DNA of 64,000 bases from Litoditis marina. Taxonomy: Eukaryota > Nematoda > Chromadorea > Rhabditida > Rhabditidae. Position numbers and translations under genes: made by a program. Under the pieces are notes generated by a model. It was not told where the DNA came from and did no database searches. It saw nothing but the letters and a program-made list of their open reading frames with translations. This document shows positions 1 to 32,680 of this stretch, piece by piece. Positions within the stretch are counted from its first letter, which is position 1. Every line of letters starts with the position of its first letter. The stretch covers positions 248,001 to 312,000 of the forward strand of contig OZ038433.1 in NCBI GenBank assembly GCA_964036275.1. Direction: 5' to 3'.

Positions 1-20487
<20,487 letters not shown>

Positions 20488-21363
20488 CTGGAAAGAGACC
20501 AATTATTGGTGAAACCGGGTTTTCTGTTAACTAAATTGAATACCTTTTTGCTGATTCAAAATTCTTTCTGTATTTAGCGAGTAACTCAACACTTTGAGAA
20601 CGCGTAACAATAAGCAGTTTTTCTCAGAAGCTTACCCTCTCTCTGGTGCATAGTTGGTGAAACTAACAACAGTGGGTAACCAAAAATCATTGGAAGCGCA
20701 TTAAAATTACTTTCTGACCTTTCTAGTTTTGCGAAAAAAAAACTGATCACAGTGAAGATTGGTGAGAGTTTACGGGAAACGCCTTCGAACTTTACAACCA
20801 ATAGCGACTAAAGAACCAAGATCAAAATGAAATCTCTTACTAGCAAGAGGACCGGAAGGCGCACGATGAACAATGAATTAAACTGGAGATTTCTCCCCGT
20901 TCCGGTTCTTCCTGTCATGAAAATTTGGAAAAAGGAAGACTTGTAAAAATTGCACTGTCTGTTACTTTGAACAGGAAAAACGGTTCGATTGAAAGTACTA
21001 GTATTTCAGACTCTGATTATGCAGGGTAGAAACTTCGGGGAAACATTGTAATTCTTCTCTCAATTTTTTGAGTTTTTAACTCAATGTGAGGTGAAGTTCC
21101 TCGAAACAATACAAACTCAATAAGTTGAGTGTTAGAACTTCAATGTTCTCCCATTTTTACTTGGTATGGTGGAGTCGTTGAAGATTGGTTTTTTAAGTAC
21201 ATTTTTGGGTACCAATTATCGAGCCAAGAGGGTGTATTGAACTTTCTCAATGGAAGGTTCTCGCTCTTGAAGTGTTCACATGTTTTTCCGTTCACGAGTA
21301 TTTGACAGCGAGTACAAACTTTTTCGAAAAGGAATTTTCATTTTTTTTATCTGTCTGTACAGA
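20488..21363. other. Divergent intergenic region, NUAK and orphan gene
   Basis: About 0.9 kb between the first NUAK exon (minus) and the orphan gene start (plus). The minus-strand CTTTCCAG directly before the NUAK ATG at 20485 (2 bases away) and the TCTGTCTGTACAG before the ATG at 21364 both look like trans-splice acceptors. Promoters must lie here, but no TATA or other motif stands out. Confidence 0.45.
21350..21362 (+). promoter_or_regulatory. Probable trans-splice acceptor of the orphan gene
   Basis: Pyrimidine-rich tract ending CTGTCTGTACAG, followed by a single base and then the ATG. A one-base 5' UTR is hard to explain without a spliced leader. Confidence 0.6.
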
Positions 21364-22954
21364 ATGGTTGAGCCAGATGAATGGAACCCTCATCTGTACA
21401 GCTTCTCCATCGGGCCAAACACAGCCGATGTTTTGGATACAAGGTGGGCAGAGATTGTAGTTTGGGGGTATGATTCTCTCCCTCGAAACAAAGTGAATTG
21501 CGGAAGCTCTCTGGCATCGTTTCTGGGTACTGTACATCTCGGTCTCAAACGGCTATGATTGTAGTTTAATCTTGTTTGTGATTGGGAAACCGTGCCGTTC
21601 ATTCAGATCCAACTACAATCATAGTCGTCGCCAACGGAACGGAGGGAAGGTACTGTATATCTCACTTCCCGCTGTGTACGCACACACCGGTTGGATTCAA
21701 AAACTTGCCGGTAATGTGCTCTAATAGCTCAAAGATTAGCGTCCTGCATCAAATGGTTTTCTGGCAGGTTCGAATTCGGCGAGAGACAAAAATTTATAAG
21801 TTTGCACCCACTATGATATGATATCGTTTTCTAACATTGCAGCACTGAGATTCTGTTGAACACGGCCTTCTACGAAACAGACGATCTGGATGAATTATTG
21901 AACTCGGCCTTCGTGCAGGTTTCATCGCCCAATTCATCTACAGAACACCGGGTGAGTATTTGTGGAACTATTAGTTTATTCTCTCCCGAGGTAAAATTGG
22001 TGAAGTCTATATCTGACCTGGTTGTTTCGGTAATCTAACCAGCTTTTGATAAGCCTCCGTTCAGGTTACGTGTGTAGGTGGAAATCGGTTACAAAATGCT
22101 GTGGTTGTATTAATTACCTTAACATGTCTCTTCAACCCCCGGCAATAGGACTTTACTCTCTAACGTACAAGATACACTGCCCGAGGTATCGCACTGTTCT
22201 TGATTTTCAAAGCGATTGAACTGAAGCTCTTCTTATATTCTATTTGTATTTTTATAACAAACCGGTTGTTTTGAACTTTTTATCTGTTTCAGGATCCTAT
22301 TTGCATCGAAAACGAGGTTGTGGAGTCACGAAAGGAGGAGGAGAATGAATCGGTGACCCCCACAGACCTGCTGCCGTTGGCGAGAAATGTAAGATTTCTA
22401 TCACAGAGAGAAAACAAAACGAAGTGAAACAACCGTAAAAAATACAGAAAAGGAGAAAGAGGAATTTGTGGAAAATATAATAAGTGTATCTTAATGAAGC
22501 AATACTTGCTGATGAAAAACAGGACTATGAATAAGGAATGAGAAATTCCGATCATGGATACTATAGATCAAAGAATCAACATGAAATGATGAACTGCACC
22601 AGATGAGAATGGCGAGAGATCGGAAACGTGACTGAGATAACACGTTGCTCTAATGCAAAATATTGGACGTTCACCTGGTTGATGACTTCTACAGTATGAC
22701 TTTGAAAAGAGGTTCTGATAGAGAACTTCTGTATAACGCCATTGGAAATTAATGCAACACAAATGGAGCAAAAAAGAGAAATTGAGATATGCGAAAAGAT
22801 ATATATGAAATCGTTTCTTGATCCAGTGGCTTCCATTAGAGAGCTCGACTAAACATTGCAAAAATGAAACAACCCGTAACTAATGAAATTTTTCTTGCAG
22901 AAATTCTGTCAACTACTAGCAAAATTCAACAGGATGAAGAAAGTCGTTTCATGA
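21364..22954 (+). CDS. Unrecognised 112-residue protein, four exons
   Basis: Exons 21364-21443, 21843-21951, 22293-22388 and 22901-22954 join in consistent phase with GT-AG introns and total 339 bases. The product begins MVEPDEWNPHLYSFSIGPNT, has an acidic middle (ETDDLDELL, then a Glu-rich stretch with RKEEENES) and a basic tail (KFNRMKKVV). No signal peptide or membrane segment; no domain recognised. A short acidic helix followed by a basic end would suit a small regulatory or nuclear adaptor, but that is only a guess. The ATG lies one base after a strong TTTTTTATCTGTCTGTACAG acceptor, implying trans-splicing. It is head-to-head with NUAK and tail-to-tail with the CNG channel gene. Confidence 0.7.
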
Positions 22955-23938
22955 ATGGAGCAACACGATATCTCTTTTAAAAGTACTACACATTATGCTC
23001 GAAATGAATAATTACCGCATTTCTTGGTTTCAATAGTATAATGAAGATTATTTTGTGTAAATACGGCAACCGTGTTCTTAAAAATATCCATTTTGTTCGG
23101 ATTTGTACAATCTTGCATGTGTTTCAATCATTTTTTTAATAATCTATGCTTTCAACTGTGCTATGAAACACATATCTCCCCGGTCCTTCTACTCTGGTCA
23201 TCTGTCTCGGAATGTGAAGTTTTTTACCCAATCAGTTATGCCGTTACTACAACAGTTCAGCAAACAGTTACCACTCAAGAATTGGTTTAGAATACACTCT
23301 GTAAAGTAGTGCACAAACAGACTGTACAATAGATGGTTGTTCTATTTTGCCTAATCATCTATGTAAGTGCTTTATCATTTTTCTGTGTATTTCTTGCGTC
23401 TTCTGTTCTGTACATCCGCGCAGCAAGCTGTCTCCAGAACATGTAGCCGATGTTTGAAAGAAGCACTGGATCGCTGGAAGTGAACAAATGATTATACAGT
23501 ACAAATCACAATATTTGAACTCTCAAAAGAGTCAAAAAATGGTTATATAGAACAAATCACCATGTTGAGGGTCTGAAAAGAGTCGCTTCTGAAAAATACT
23601 TTCAGCTGATGTTTCTCGAATAACAGGAGTATCGCAGCTCGCAGCTATGACTCTTTTTTTGATAGTTTACTCTTTACTTTTTTACTTCTATGTCTATGTT
23701 GGATACTTTTTTGATATGAGGTATTGAACTGCTTGTATATCTTCTAACCCTCGAATGTCTGGATGTTTTACCACTCACATTGGAAGTAGAAAAACGTGGC
23801 ACGTGTGTTATGACAATCGAAATATTTTTGTTTGAGAGTCTAATATCTGTTCTATCGGTGGCGAATAGATATAGAGAGCATGCAGAGACATTAAAATCTG
23901 GAGGGCCGTCAGCACCACTTTGCAACAGTGGGATGTGA
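22955..23938. other. Convergent intergenic region
   Basis: Non-coding AT-rich spacer between the orphan gene stop (plus) and the CNG stop (minus). Contains an imperfect direct duplication of about 55 bases at 23490-23580 (units sharing ACAAATCAC and AAAAGAGTC). Confidence 0.5.
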
Positions 23939-26900
23939 TCAAATAAATCTTGAAATCCTGAAATCTAATATACTTTCTTCTGAACCCACAATGAAATCTT
24001 GGTAGTGTTCATCTATTTGAAGAGTGATCGTCTCCAGTGTCCGTTGCACCTTCTTCAGCTGATCATCTACCGTAGAATGTTCCATCTCGGACCAATTCTC
24101 GTATTCCGGGTGGGTGGTCAACTCGCCATGAATACGCTGTAGGTGTCGCGCTGGAAAAATGTTTCCCGCCTTGTTTATATTTTACCATGTTGTCAATAAC
24201 TTCCGCGACAATTATTACAATTAAAGTTCATGTTCAAGCAGTGAAAGATCAAGCTTTTCTGATAAATGATTTTTGGGTTTACGGCCCAATGTTTAAAAAA
24301 GACTGCAGTGAATAGTATATGGAAGTCTAAAGTTGTTCTATATGTTTATAAATAGTTCATTTTTTTCTACTGCTCTCTAACCTCGTTGATTCAGCCGGCT
24401 TTTCAGATATGGATAATCCTCCAAAACGTCGAGAAAGTCGTCCCTGCTCAATTTGAAGACCTATAATTCTTTAACCTCACATGACTTTGTTTCATTTTTC
24501 CTATTTCTTGCCAAATTCGAACAGAGAATCTGAATATAAGGTAGCCGTAGAGCAAACTTGATCGCCAACTTTTGGAAAACGGCACAGTGTGATTCGTAAT
24601 AAAAGAGTGTGTCCACCTCTGAGTATCCTTTGCTAACTGTCATCGTCATTCTTCGATTGTGAGTTCGTTTGTCGTCAAACCTGGTGGAAAAAAGTAACGT
24701 ATATGTTTACTCAAGCACAACATGTATAGAATAAGAGATCCGCTAACAAAAAGTTTTTTGACATTATAATTGAAGAGTGAGCGAATCCACGATCGTGTAA
24801 AACTAGAGTAAAACTCGCAACTCCAAGCTGAAACATATTCGAAACGTGATAAAACGTGATGCTTAATTGCGTTTTACATTCACTCTATAATCTTTCCGAT
24901 AAGCGCTCTTCTTCGATTTCCAGAGTACGCGAAAGAAGTCTCTCAAAAATCTTTACCATAGAAGGTTTCGGTCGCCCAACACGTCGCCTTCATAGTGTAT
25001 TTTCTCAATCGATCCGCATCGCTCATACGTCATCAGTTGACCGCAGGCCACTATATAGAGTTCCTGATACAAAATATATTACTCAGTTAAACACGTTACT
25101 TCGATGTTGATTGATTCTACATAGACTGCCTGATACAAACCATACAACTATTTGTTTAAACTTTGATGGCCATTGGTACTGGTATCAAGTTGAGCACATC
25201 CGAATTCAACACGTGCAGTGATAAACAGAAATATGTATTTACAATTTTAAGGTCAGCTTTTTCCTAGGCCTTTTCCAAGGCTGTTATCCTATCACGCTGG
25301 GTTTGTAGTTTGATCAACTTGTTTTTGTCGGTCAAGATTCGTGAATTATGATCGAACAAGGATTTGGTCCCTCACAATAGGAAAGACCGACCAGAAACGT
25401 ACTATGTTTCTCTGCTCTTACATCCCGCCGAAATGGGAACGAGAAACAGTGAGGCAGAGCGAGAGACGCAGGATGGGTGAAGGTCCCGGGATCTTCTAGC
25501 ATTCGTACTCATCTATGGTCTGTTCCACCAACTTATATCCCTCTACAGTAATACGCTCAAACTTCCAGGTCAAAGTTGGCTCTGTTGGCGTTTTTGTATT
25601 TTCTCCAAACTTTGGTTATGTCTTCTACACTTTCACTACTACAAACTTTGAAAGTTTGAAACCAAAATAGTGAATCGTACGTTAGAAGAAGCCTTCTGAA
25701 TATTTGACGGATTACTGTAGGACATCGATTGGTGAAACAGAGTATAGCGTTCGGGTTAACCCACCGTTGACAAATCTCCTTTTGCATAGAGGAAGTCGTG
25801 TGGTCCAAAGTCCATGGGAATCAGTTTGGAGGATAGATCACGGAGAAACGGAGGCTCACAGCCCTGTCATAAGTTTCATTTTGTATCCACTTTGTATCTT
25901 TTATAATTTGTATCAACTCTGTATCATAGCCTCTCTCATTTTTTAATTTCAATCTTTCGGACGCAAATTTTCTCATCATCATGATGAATTTTCATGTCCA
26001 TTACTTCGTGATCTCATGCCGTCCTGATTCGATACATATGTAAAAATAAATTATCAAGTGTTTCGAATCCTGGTCGGTCAACCAGGCACTTCATGCTCCT
26101 TGAATCGACAAGGTGTATTTTCTACCTTCCATTACATTCAAACAAAAAACCTAAAATAAGTGGAACTAGAAGTAGTTTATTTCATCTTTCTCAATGTGGA
26201 GTCTTATTGTAGCAGTGTATTCGTTTTTATTGAAAAAAACCAACCTGAAACAATTCGGCGGAGCCCAATGTTTTCCAGTGTAGATTCTTGTTCACTTGCA
26301 GGTACAGCTTGGAGGGCAGATGATGTTTCAACTCCATTTCCTTCAGTTTCTCCGACTTTCCCATTTCAAATTCGCAGTACTGCAGCACGCGTCTTTCCAG
26401 TTCTGGCTCCAGGTTTCTGTAAAATGGGAGATGAAACCTTACTTTTCTTTTTCTTTTTAGATGAAATTCTTATAAATTGGTTTTGCATGAGTAATGGCAG
26501 TGCTGCCAGATGCCCAGACGCCGTATGCAAGATCATACCAAGATTTCATCCTGCCTCATTCACGCTCTTAATGTCTGCAACTTTTTGAAACGATGTTGCC
26601 CATGAAAATGTTTATTTTCTTCGTTGAACTCAGTAGAACCAACCTGTAATGCATGAACTGTTTCAAGCCGTCCATCAGTTGTCTCCAATGAGATACCACC
26701 TGCAATAGATGAGACCTTATTCTGTAAAGCCATTGTAACCTAAAGTCGACATTTTTTTCATAAAGAAACCAAATGGCTTGACTGATTGAACCGTACAAAA
26801 TTAATGGTACGGTGTCCACAAAAATCCTATAAAATACTGCTTTTCTACTTTCCTCGCTTTCTTGTCCTTGCTTCCTCGTTTTCTATCTACCTTTGCTTGG

Positions 26901-29900
26901 TTTCATTTAGAGGTAATATACAACCTCACCGAAGTTTTACCAAAAAAATTTCATTATACTTGTGGTCACATCTTCTCATATCTATGTGCCGCATCATTTA
27001 TCATTCATAAGATATGATTTATCCATGAGTTTGAACTTCTACAGCTGAGATGGAACTTGTTGACCGTTTTTGTCTACTGTTACTGGGAGAAGGAAAAGAA
27101 ATTTGTAGAAAAAAAATGGAGAGAATTCCTACTGTACCTTGTTGTCATTCTCAACCATGTCTCCCACACTTCCCATGATGGCGGCGAATATCACAATACC
27201 CAGTACCGTGTCGAGAATTTCGAACAACGATTGGAAGGTTTCATTCGGCCACGGCTAGAACGGATTTGTTTATTGATGTTGTTATAAAATTTATTGCTCC
27301 GTAAATGAGATGACTCAAGATTGTTTATGCTCGGAACCTCTCGGGATCAATTCGTCTTGGGTTAGAAACAAAACGGTTCTTCATTTTTTACTAAGCAGAA
27401 AAACTGATAAATTGTGCCAACAAAAGGTCTTTATGAAAATAGTATATTTTTGCTCCATTAAAATCAATCCGAAATAGTTGTTTAGTGATGTGGATGATTA
27501 GCTTCAAATATGAAGTTCATACTGTACATGAGAGCACAGAGCACCCATAAAAGGGAAATACTAAGTAGCACCTGCTCGCCTAATGTAGTCATAGTCAGTG
27601 TTGACCAGTAGATAGCAACCACATATTCCTTAGAGAATGTAGAGAAGTTTGTTCGACTCGACCTGAACAGCAGATAATCCCCTCTATTTACGTAGAACAT
27701 AGATGAATTGTGTTTGGAAGTTGGTAATTTTTTGTGAGTAACTCATTGTTGACAAATTAATACATTTCGGTGGGTTTTGACGTAATAATGAGGTTCTGCT
27801 GTGATTTATATCCTACCACAACTCAAAGATCAGAATGGAACCAGGCGTTCGGCAAAACAAAAAATGATGGTTGTGGGAAAATGTGCATACACAAACTATT
27901 TTTTAATATTTTCCAACGTGATTAAACTAAACATGAGGGAAGAAACAACGTATGAGTTGTATGTTATCTCGATACTAGCCATATATCACGGAATTTGACC
28001 AAACACAACCGTGTCAAACTACAAACATAGCAGGATGAGATGGAACCCGGAAACCGTATGGCAATATACCTGTTCTCCCAGTGATAGAAGAGGTCCAGTA
28101 GATGATCTTCTCGCTCTTCGTCTAGGAATCCTTCCATGTACTCGCAATCATCCTGAGAACTATGTTAGTGGGAAAATTACCATAAAAACTTTTTTCGACT
28201 GCGATTTCCGTGAATACGCTATTCTCGATCATTGAACTGGCGCACATAGCGTTTGAATTTCGGACTTTTCTGCGGAATGTTCGGCTTTTCTGTAACTTCA
28301 AAAATGCTCACGAAGAAATGGGAGCACTTTGTGTAGACGAAATCGGTAATCTTTTCTCGTCGATAGGGCCAAGACCATTGATCATCGTCGTCGAATGTCG
28401 CATTCACATCTGAACAAAGGAGGACGAAATGTTGTGGTCTGGCCAACACTGCGAGCACTTAGCTACTATCCATTCGGCACAGCAGGAATCACGAACAACA
28501 TGAAGAGTGTTATGTTTACGCTTCACCCTGTAGAGCAGAAAGAATCGTTTGAATGTTCTCGTTTATTGAGCTTTTGATCACAATACCGTAATACCAAGCC
28601 GTTCATCTCTGAAAATTAGTTTGAACCAGGACGATTGTCTGGATCAATTCCGTGTTAACGGTCCTTTAAGCCGCAATTGAAAAATGTGTTGCATTTAAAA
28701 GGACTAAAGCATTGGGATTGATGGACCACACAATCGTCCTTCTTCAAGTCATATTTGAAACTGTGTGCTTTTTCAACTCTCTCCATTCCGAAAATGAGTC
28801 CGTTCCAATGTCCAACTGTTCAACGAACCATCCCATCCTGATATATCACTATGAGTGCTGAGTATGTAGTAGGCGCACGCATTCCAGTGAAAGAGAAGGG
28901 TACAAATGGTGAGCACTCGAGCAAACGAAACGACCATCTGCAAACTCATTCAGGTTTGGCTCAGAAATGTCGACTCGCAAGCATAGTACATAAAAGAATC
29001 ATGGTCATCGATGATTCCGTGTTAACGGTCCTTACCTCTCTATGTATCTCACATGCTTGCATGTAAATAAATCAATCAATCAATCAATCATCATTTATGA
29101 ATCATGGGACTGACTAGTTTGCAATAAAGAAGTTAATACGGTCCTGCCTCTTGGTCATACCTACTTTTCAGCGACGATTATACTTGACGACATTTCAGGT
29201 AAAAACTGTACTTAAAACACGTTATACAAAATACAACTTGTATAATGGTAGTTTTCCAGTTCCTATTTCCGGATCGAACTACTATACCTGCTTCAGTCTG
29301 CCTTCGGCCAAGTCAAACATCTCCACAAGACGGTACACTTTCGAAATACGATTCAAGCTAGAAAGATCAATGGTTTGTTTTATTTTTTCCTGTAGGCCCG
29401 TTCGTTTCATGAATGTTTCATAAATGTTCGTGAAAGTACGATTGTATCATGAATGTATTTCTATCACACTACAAGTATTTTTTGGAACGGAGATGGTTTC
29501 GAACATTTTCGAGTCAGTATTTGGAAATCGCTCCAGGCCGTCGTACTTGCATGAACGAATAATTATTGTCCGGATAGATGAATAATGAGAAGAGAGCATG
29601 TCCATTGTCAGGTAACCCAAACTGACTATTTCGATGATCTAGGCACCGTAGCAATATCATGCAAGTAGTGAGCTCAATATAATCGAAGACATGATATATA
29701 ACAGTCTAGCCACATAGTTGCCATCTTTGTGTTTAAGCATAGTACAGATAACCACAACCTGGCTCAGATGGTGATCAGATAGTTCAGCTCAAAGCTGACC
29801 TTTTCATGAGATTTTGCTACGGTGCTAAGTCTCTGATTCTGAAACTCGCCGTAGAAGAGAAAATGTGGGCTGTCCAAATAGAAACAAATCCGTGGGAATG

Positions 29901-31976
29901 AGGGCTACCAGGTCCAGGGCAAATCGCCAACTGTAGACGTAGTTGAGAAACGTCAAATGACAATCCACAACTTCACAACCGTCTTCGTAGTAACCTGAAC
30001 GGATTCCGGTTATTGGAAAAGTGCACTGTAACAAAACATTTCTAGCAATTCACCATGGTAGTAGCATTTTTTGAGGTAGTTTCGTTAAAAACGGAATTTG
30101 ATTTGCGAAGACTATACTGTGTATGTAGTTTTTCCCGTCGCCTTCTAGTGGGAACTCGTGTATTACGGTACGTATCGCGATCAAACTACAACGAATATTT
30201 GGTCACTGCCTATAACATGGGGTATACTTTATTCCACCCACTCTACAGTAACATACTTAAACTTCCAGGTCAACGTTTGCTATGTTGGCGCTCTTGAATT
30301 TTTGCCAAGTTTCGTTATTCTCTTCTGAACCTTTCCCACTTCAAACTCTGTGAGTTTGAAACCAAAATAATGAACTATTTGTTAGAAAAGGCGTTCTCAA
30401 TATTTGATAGACTACTGTAGAAGGACATCGATTGGTGAAGTAGAGTATAACTAACTGAGCCGGGTCTGTACGACAATGTCCGCCACATTGATGACGTCAC
30501 TAATCAGATTTCCAATTATCCAGTATTTATACATTTCTTCCCTCATTTCCTCGAAAACGAGGAGTGAAATAAAAGTTAGATTATATGTACAGGAGAGAGA
30601 AGGAAGAAAGGTCCACCACCAGTATATATTGCCGCGGGGGTTCACGCTCCAATCAAATCTGAAATGTTCTCCATCAAAATAGGTGAATGATAAGGTTGTT
30701 CTGCATTGTTCGGCTCAATGTTTCCAGTAGTGGTTGATAGAAATATCGAAGAGCTTTCAGCTTTTCGAGAATAGCCATGTATGTGTATGACAACCAGAAT
30801 AAGTCATTCAAAATTAAAAGTCATTAAAGTAAAAGTCATTCGAAAGTAAAAGTCATTAAGTACAGAAACAGTTGAGAATCAGAAATAAAGTTTTCGAAAA
30901 TTTTCGTATTTTTCAAATCCTGACTAAAAGTGAATTAATGACTTTTACTTTTTAATGACTTTTACTTTAATGACTTTTAATTTCGAATGACTTATTCCTG
31001 GTACCGTATGTTTTTTCCCTAACACAATTTGTCACCGATAGCTAGTACATAGAGCCTGTCGCAGAAAACATAGTTCATGTTAGATATTGATATTTGGAAA
31101 ATGTATTCGCTAAAGTTATTTTGTCAACTACGTTTTTTTGATGGGATGATTTTTCGTTCTCAAGGGATAGGGTAAAGCTGTACAACGATCAGATGTTTGC
31201 CTCCATAACCATGAGCCAGCTCGAAGCACATGGAGTTTTGTGTACCCACATTCCCACATTATGTGAGACAACCATCGAGTGGGTTCAATTGGAATTTTGA
31301 ATCAAAACTTACTCAATCTTGGGCTGTTTCGCTTTCCATATGATGTATTTACTTTCATTCTCCATCACTATGGGGTGTCCTTTTTCCTTCGGTATATTTT
31401 TCTCCTGAACAGTTTTTAGGTGTGGTTGTGTGATGGGTGATTGCAAAAAAGTTTATGATCGGAAAGTACCTAATTTGTTTTCCGTTTGGATTCAATTTTC
31501 AGAATAAGGATCTCACACGTGAGCACCGATGCTAGCTAGTATTCTAAGGAGAATTGGTTTAAATTTATTGTAGTCCTCGACCTAAAGAAACAACATTGTC
31601 GTACGGTATATCAGAGATTCGTGTTGTGTGCGATATTTCTGAGCTTGGTATCTGAACTTAGTGGAACGTAAACAGGGCTTTGGTGAAGTGGTTCACTCAT
31701 TGCTTGATCTTTTGGTAGACTTTGATCCGCTTCAAGGCTTCTTCTTCGGCAAGTTCTTCATTTAGCCGGCTTAACCAGATCAGTTAACCAGGAACCAAGT
31801 TATCTTTCCGGCAGTTCTTACAACCGGATCCGAATTGATTAGGCGGTTGATCGGAATCTAGGAACACGTTCAACGGTGCAAATCGTAAAACACCTTGATT
31901 CGTTTCAAAATTGGTCATATTTGAGAAACACGGAACTTACCCCAGCAAGTTCCAACAGACGGCCAGCACTGGTCAT
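23939..31976 (-). CDS. Cyclic-nucleotide-gated cation channel subunit
   Basis: Seventeen exons on the minus strand: 31941-31976, 31313-31404, 30456-30658, 29850-29994, 29288-29357, 28829-28937, 28339-28409, 28070-28152, 27572-27662, 27138-27254, 26644-26699, 26245-26416, 25765-25863, 24957-25063, 24617-24680, 24382-24460, 23939-24150. They total 1806 bases, 601 residues, all phases consistent. Seen: S1 from NPRGNIYWWWTF, S4 region ending LNRISKVYRLVEM, S5 with FHWNACAYY, pore TLTMTTLGE (291-299), S6, C-linker, cyclic-nucleotide-binding domain (about 416-530), and a C-terminal leucine zipper (559-584, heptads V/L/V/L/I/I). The pore Glu299 and zipper are CNG-A-like. In the binding pocket the usual GE is Gly478-Asp479 and the Thr after NRR is Met495. 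The S5-pore loop is long and acidic. Likely a sensory-neuron channel. The ATG is one base after CTACCTCAG. Confidence 0.92.
25518..25747. repeat. Foldback element, family B (about 230 bp)
   Basis: Left end CTGTTCCACCAACTTATA with CTCTACAGTAAT; right end ATTACTGTAG ... ATTGGTGAAACAG as its inverted partner. Copies at 30226 and 54768, remnant at 20341. Lies in the CNG intron, its end about 17 bases from the donor of exon 25765-25863. Confidence 0.75.
26061..26096. repeat. Short perfect hairpin in a CNG intron
   Basis: CCTGGT-cggtca-ACCAGG forms a six-pair hairpin, and flanking AAGTG/CACTT can extend it. TTCGAATCC beside it resembles a tRNA T-arm box, but the rest of a tRNA is absent. Confidence 0.35.
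28627..28742. repeat. Foldback element, family A, inverted orientation
   Basis: Starts GGACGATTGTCTGGATCAAT, centre with GCAATTGAAAAATGTGTTGC, ends GGACCACACAATCGTCC. It is the same family as 5911-6023. A truncated piece (GATTCCGTGTTAACGGTCCTT) is also at about 29010-29034. Confidence 0.75.
30226..30450. repeat. Foldback element, family B, at a CNG splice donor
   Basis: Carries the family B marks CTCTACAGTAAC, AAACTTCCAGGTCAA, GTTTGAAACCAAAATAATGA and ACATCGATTGGTGAAGTAGA. The element end is about 5 bases from the GTTAGT donor of CNG exon 30456-30658. Confidence 0.75.
30796..30998. repeat. Long inverted repeat, arms of about 65 bp
   Basis: Left arm begins CCAGAATAAGTCATTC and contains repeated AAAAGTCATT units. 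The right arm mirrors it with TTAATGACTTTTACTTT and ends GAATGACTTATTCCTGG. The loop is about 70 bases. It lies in the CNG intron between exons 30456-30658 and 31313-31404. Confidence 0.85.
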
Positions 31977-31990
31977 TCTGAGGTAGGTAG
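31977..31990 (-). promoter_or_regulatory. Probable trans-splice acceptor of the CNG gene
   Basis: On the minus strand ACTACCTACCTCAG ends one base before the ATG at 31976. As an internal exon this block would break the frame, so a trans-spliced start is preferred. Confidence 0.5.
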
Positions 31991-32331
31991 TAAGTGAAGG
32001 AACGGCAGTTTCTTGTGAGAAAATATCAGTTTTCAGGAGATGAGGCGGTCGCCATGACAAATTATCCACCAAACAAGTATTCATCCTCCATCCCAGGTGT
32101 TAATGGATTAGTCGACTCACATTAATAACTAATACTGCCTAATGCATCTAGCACGACTACGTATGTGTTATTTGAACGGTGGAACGGGCTCGAGAGCTGT
32201 TATAACCTTCTCATGCTAACACAGTATCATGACAGAATACTACGATAGATCCAATTTCTTTTCTTCTTTTTGGAATGATAACTCTCTGTAGTTTTGAGTC
32301 TAACGCTCGAATATACATGAGTTTCACTTAC

Positions 32332-32408
32332 CCGAAGTAGATCTCGGAACTTTTGTCCATGTGATATGATCATTTTCATCCTTATGCACTCGCCAGGGTG
32401 CTCTTTCA
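32332..32408 (-). CDS. Possible alternative 5' exon of the CNG gene
   Basis: A 77-base open block between CTTGCAG and GTAAGTG on the minus strand, ending in phase 0, which is compatible with exon 31313-31404. It holds in-frame ATGs, for example one starting MKMIISHGQKFRDLLR. It could give a different N-terminus upstream of the EKNIPKEKG segment. Spliced to 31941-31976 it would shift frame, so it would have to skip that exon. Confidence 0.35.
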
Positions 32409-32680
32409 CTGCAAGATTACATGAGTACCCGAAGTAGGGAGCAAGTCATCACAAGGCAAGACAGACAAAATTCTACTGACACTTAGTTTTTGATGTTTCA
32501 TAATCCAATCTTTCTTTTTTCACAAGCATCCACTCCTCGAGGTACTTTCAAAAGCCCGGTACTTTCGAGGTACTTTCAAAAGCCACCGGATTGCTTTTCG
32601 AGAGAAACCAACCTTCCTCTACGAATACAAACTGATTGTTCTTGACTGTTAGTAACTATGACTCTGTTGCTGTTGTACCC

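Noticed and set aside
26061..26096. Possible tRNA gene
   Set aside because: Only a T-arm-like hairpin; no acceptor stem, D-arm or anticodon arm could be drawn.
28395..28577. Plus-strand frame in the CNG intron (NKGGRNVVVWPTLRALSYYP)
   Set aside because: Antisense to CNG exon 28339-28409 and its flank; no start or splice context.
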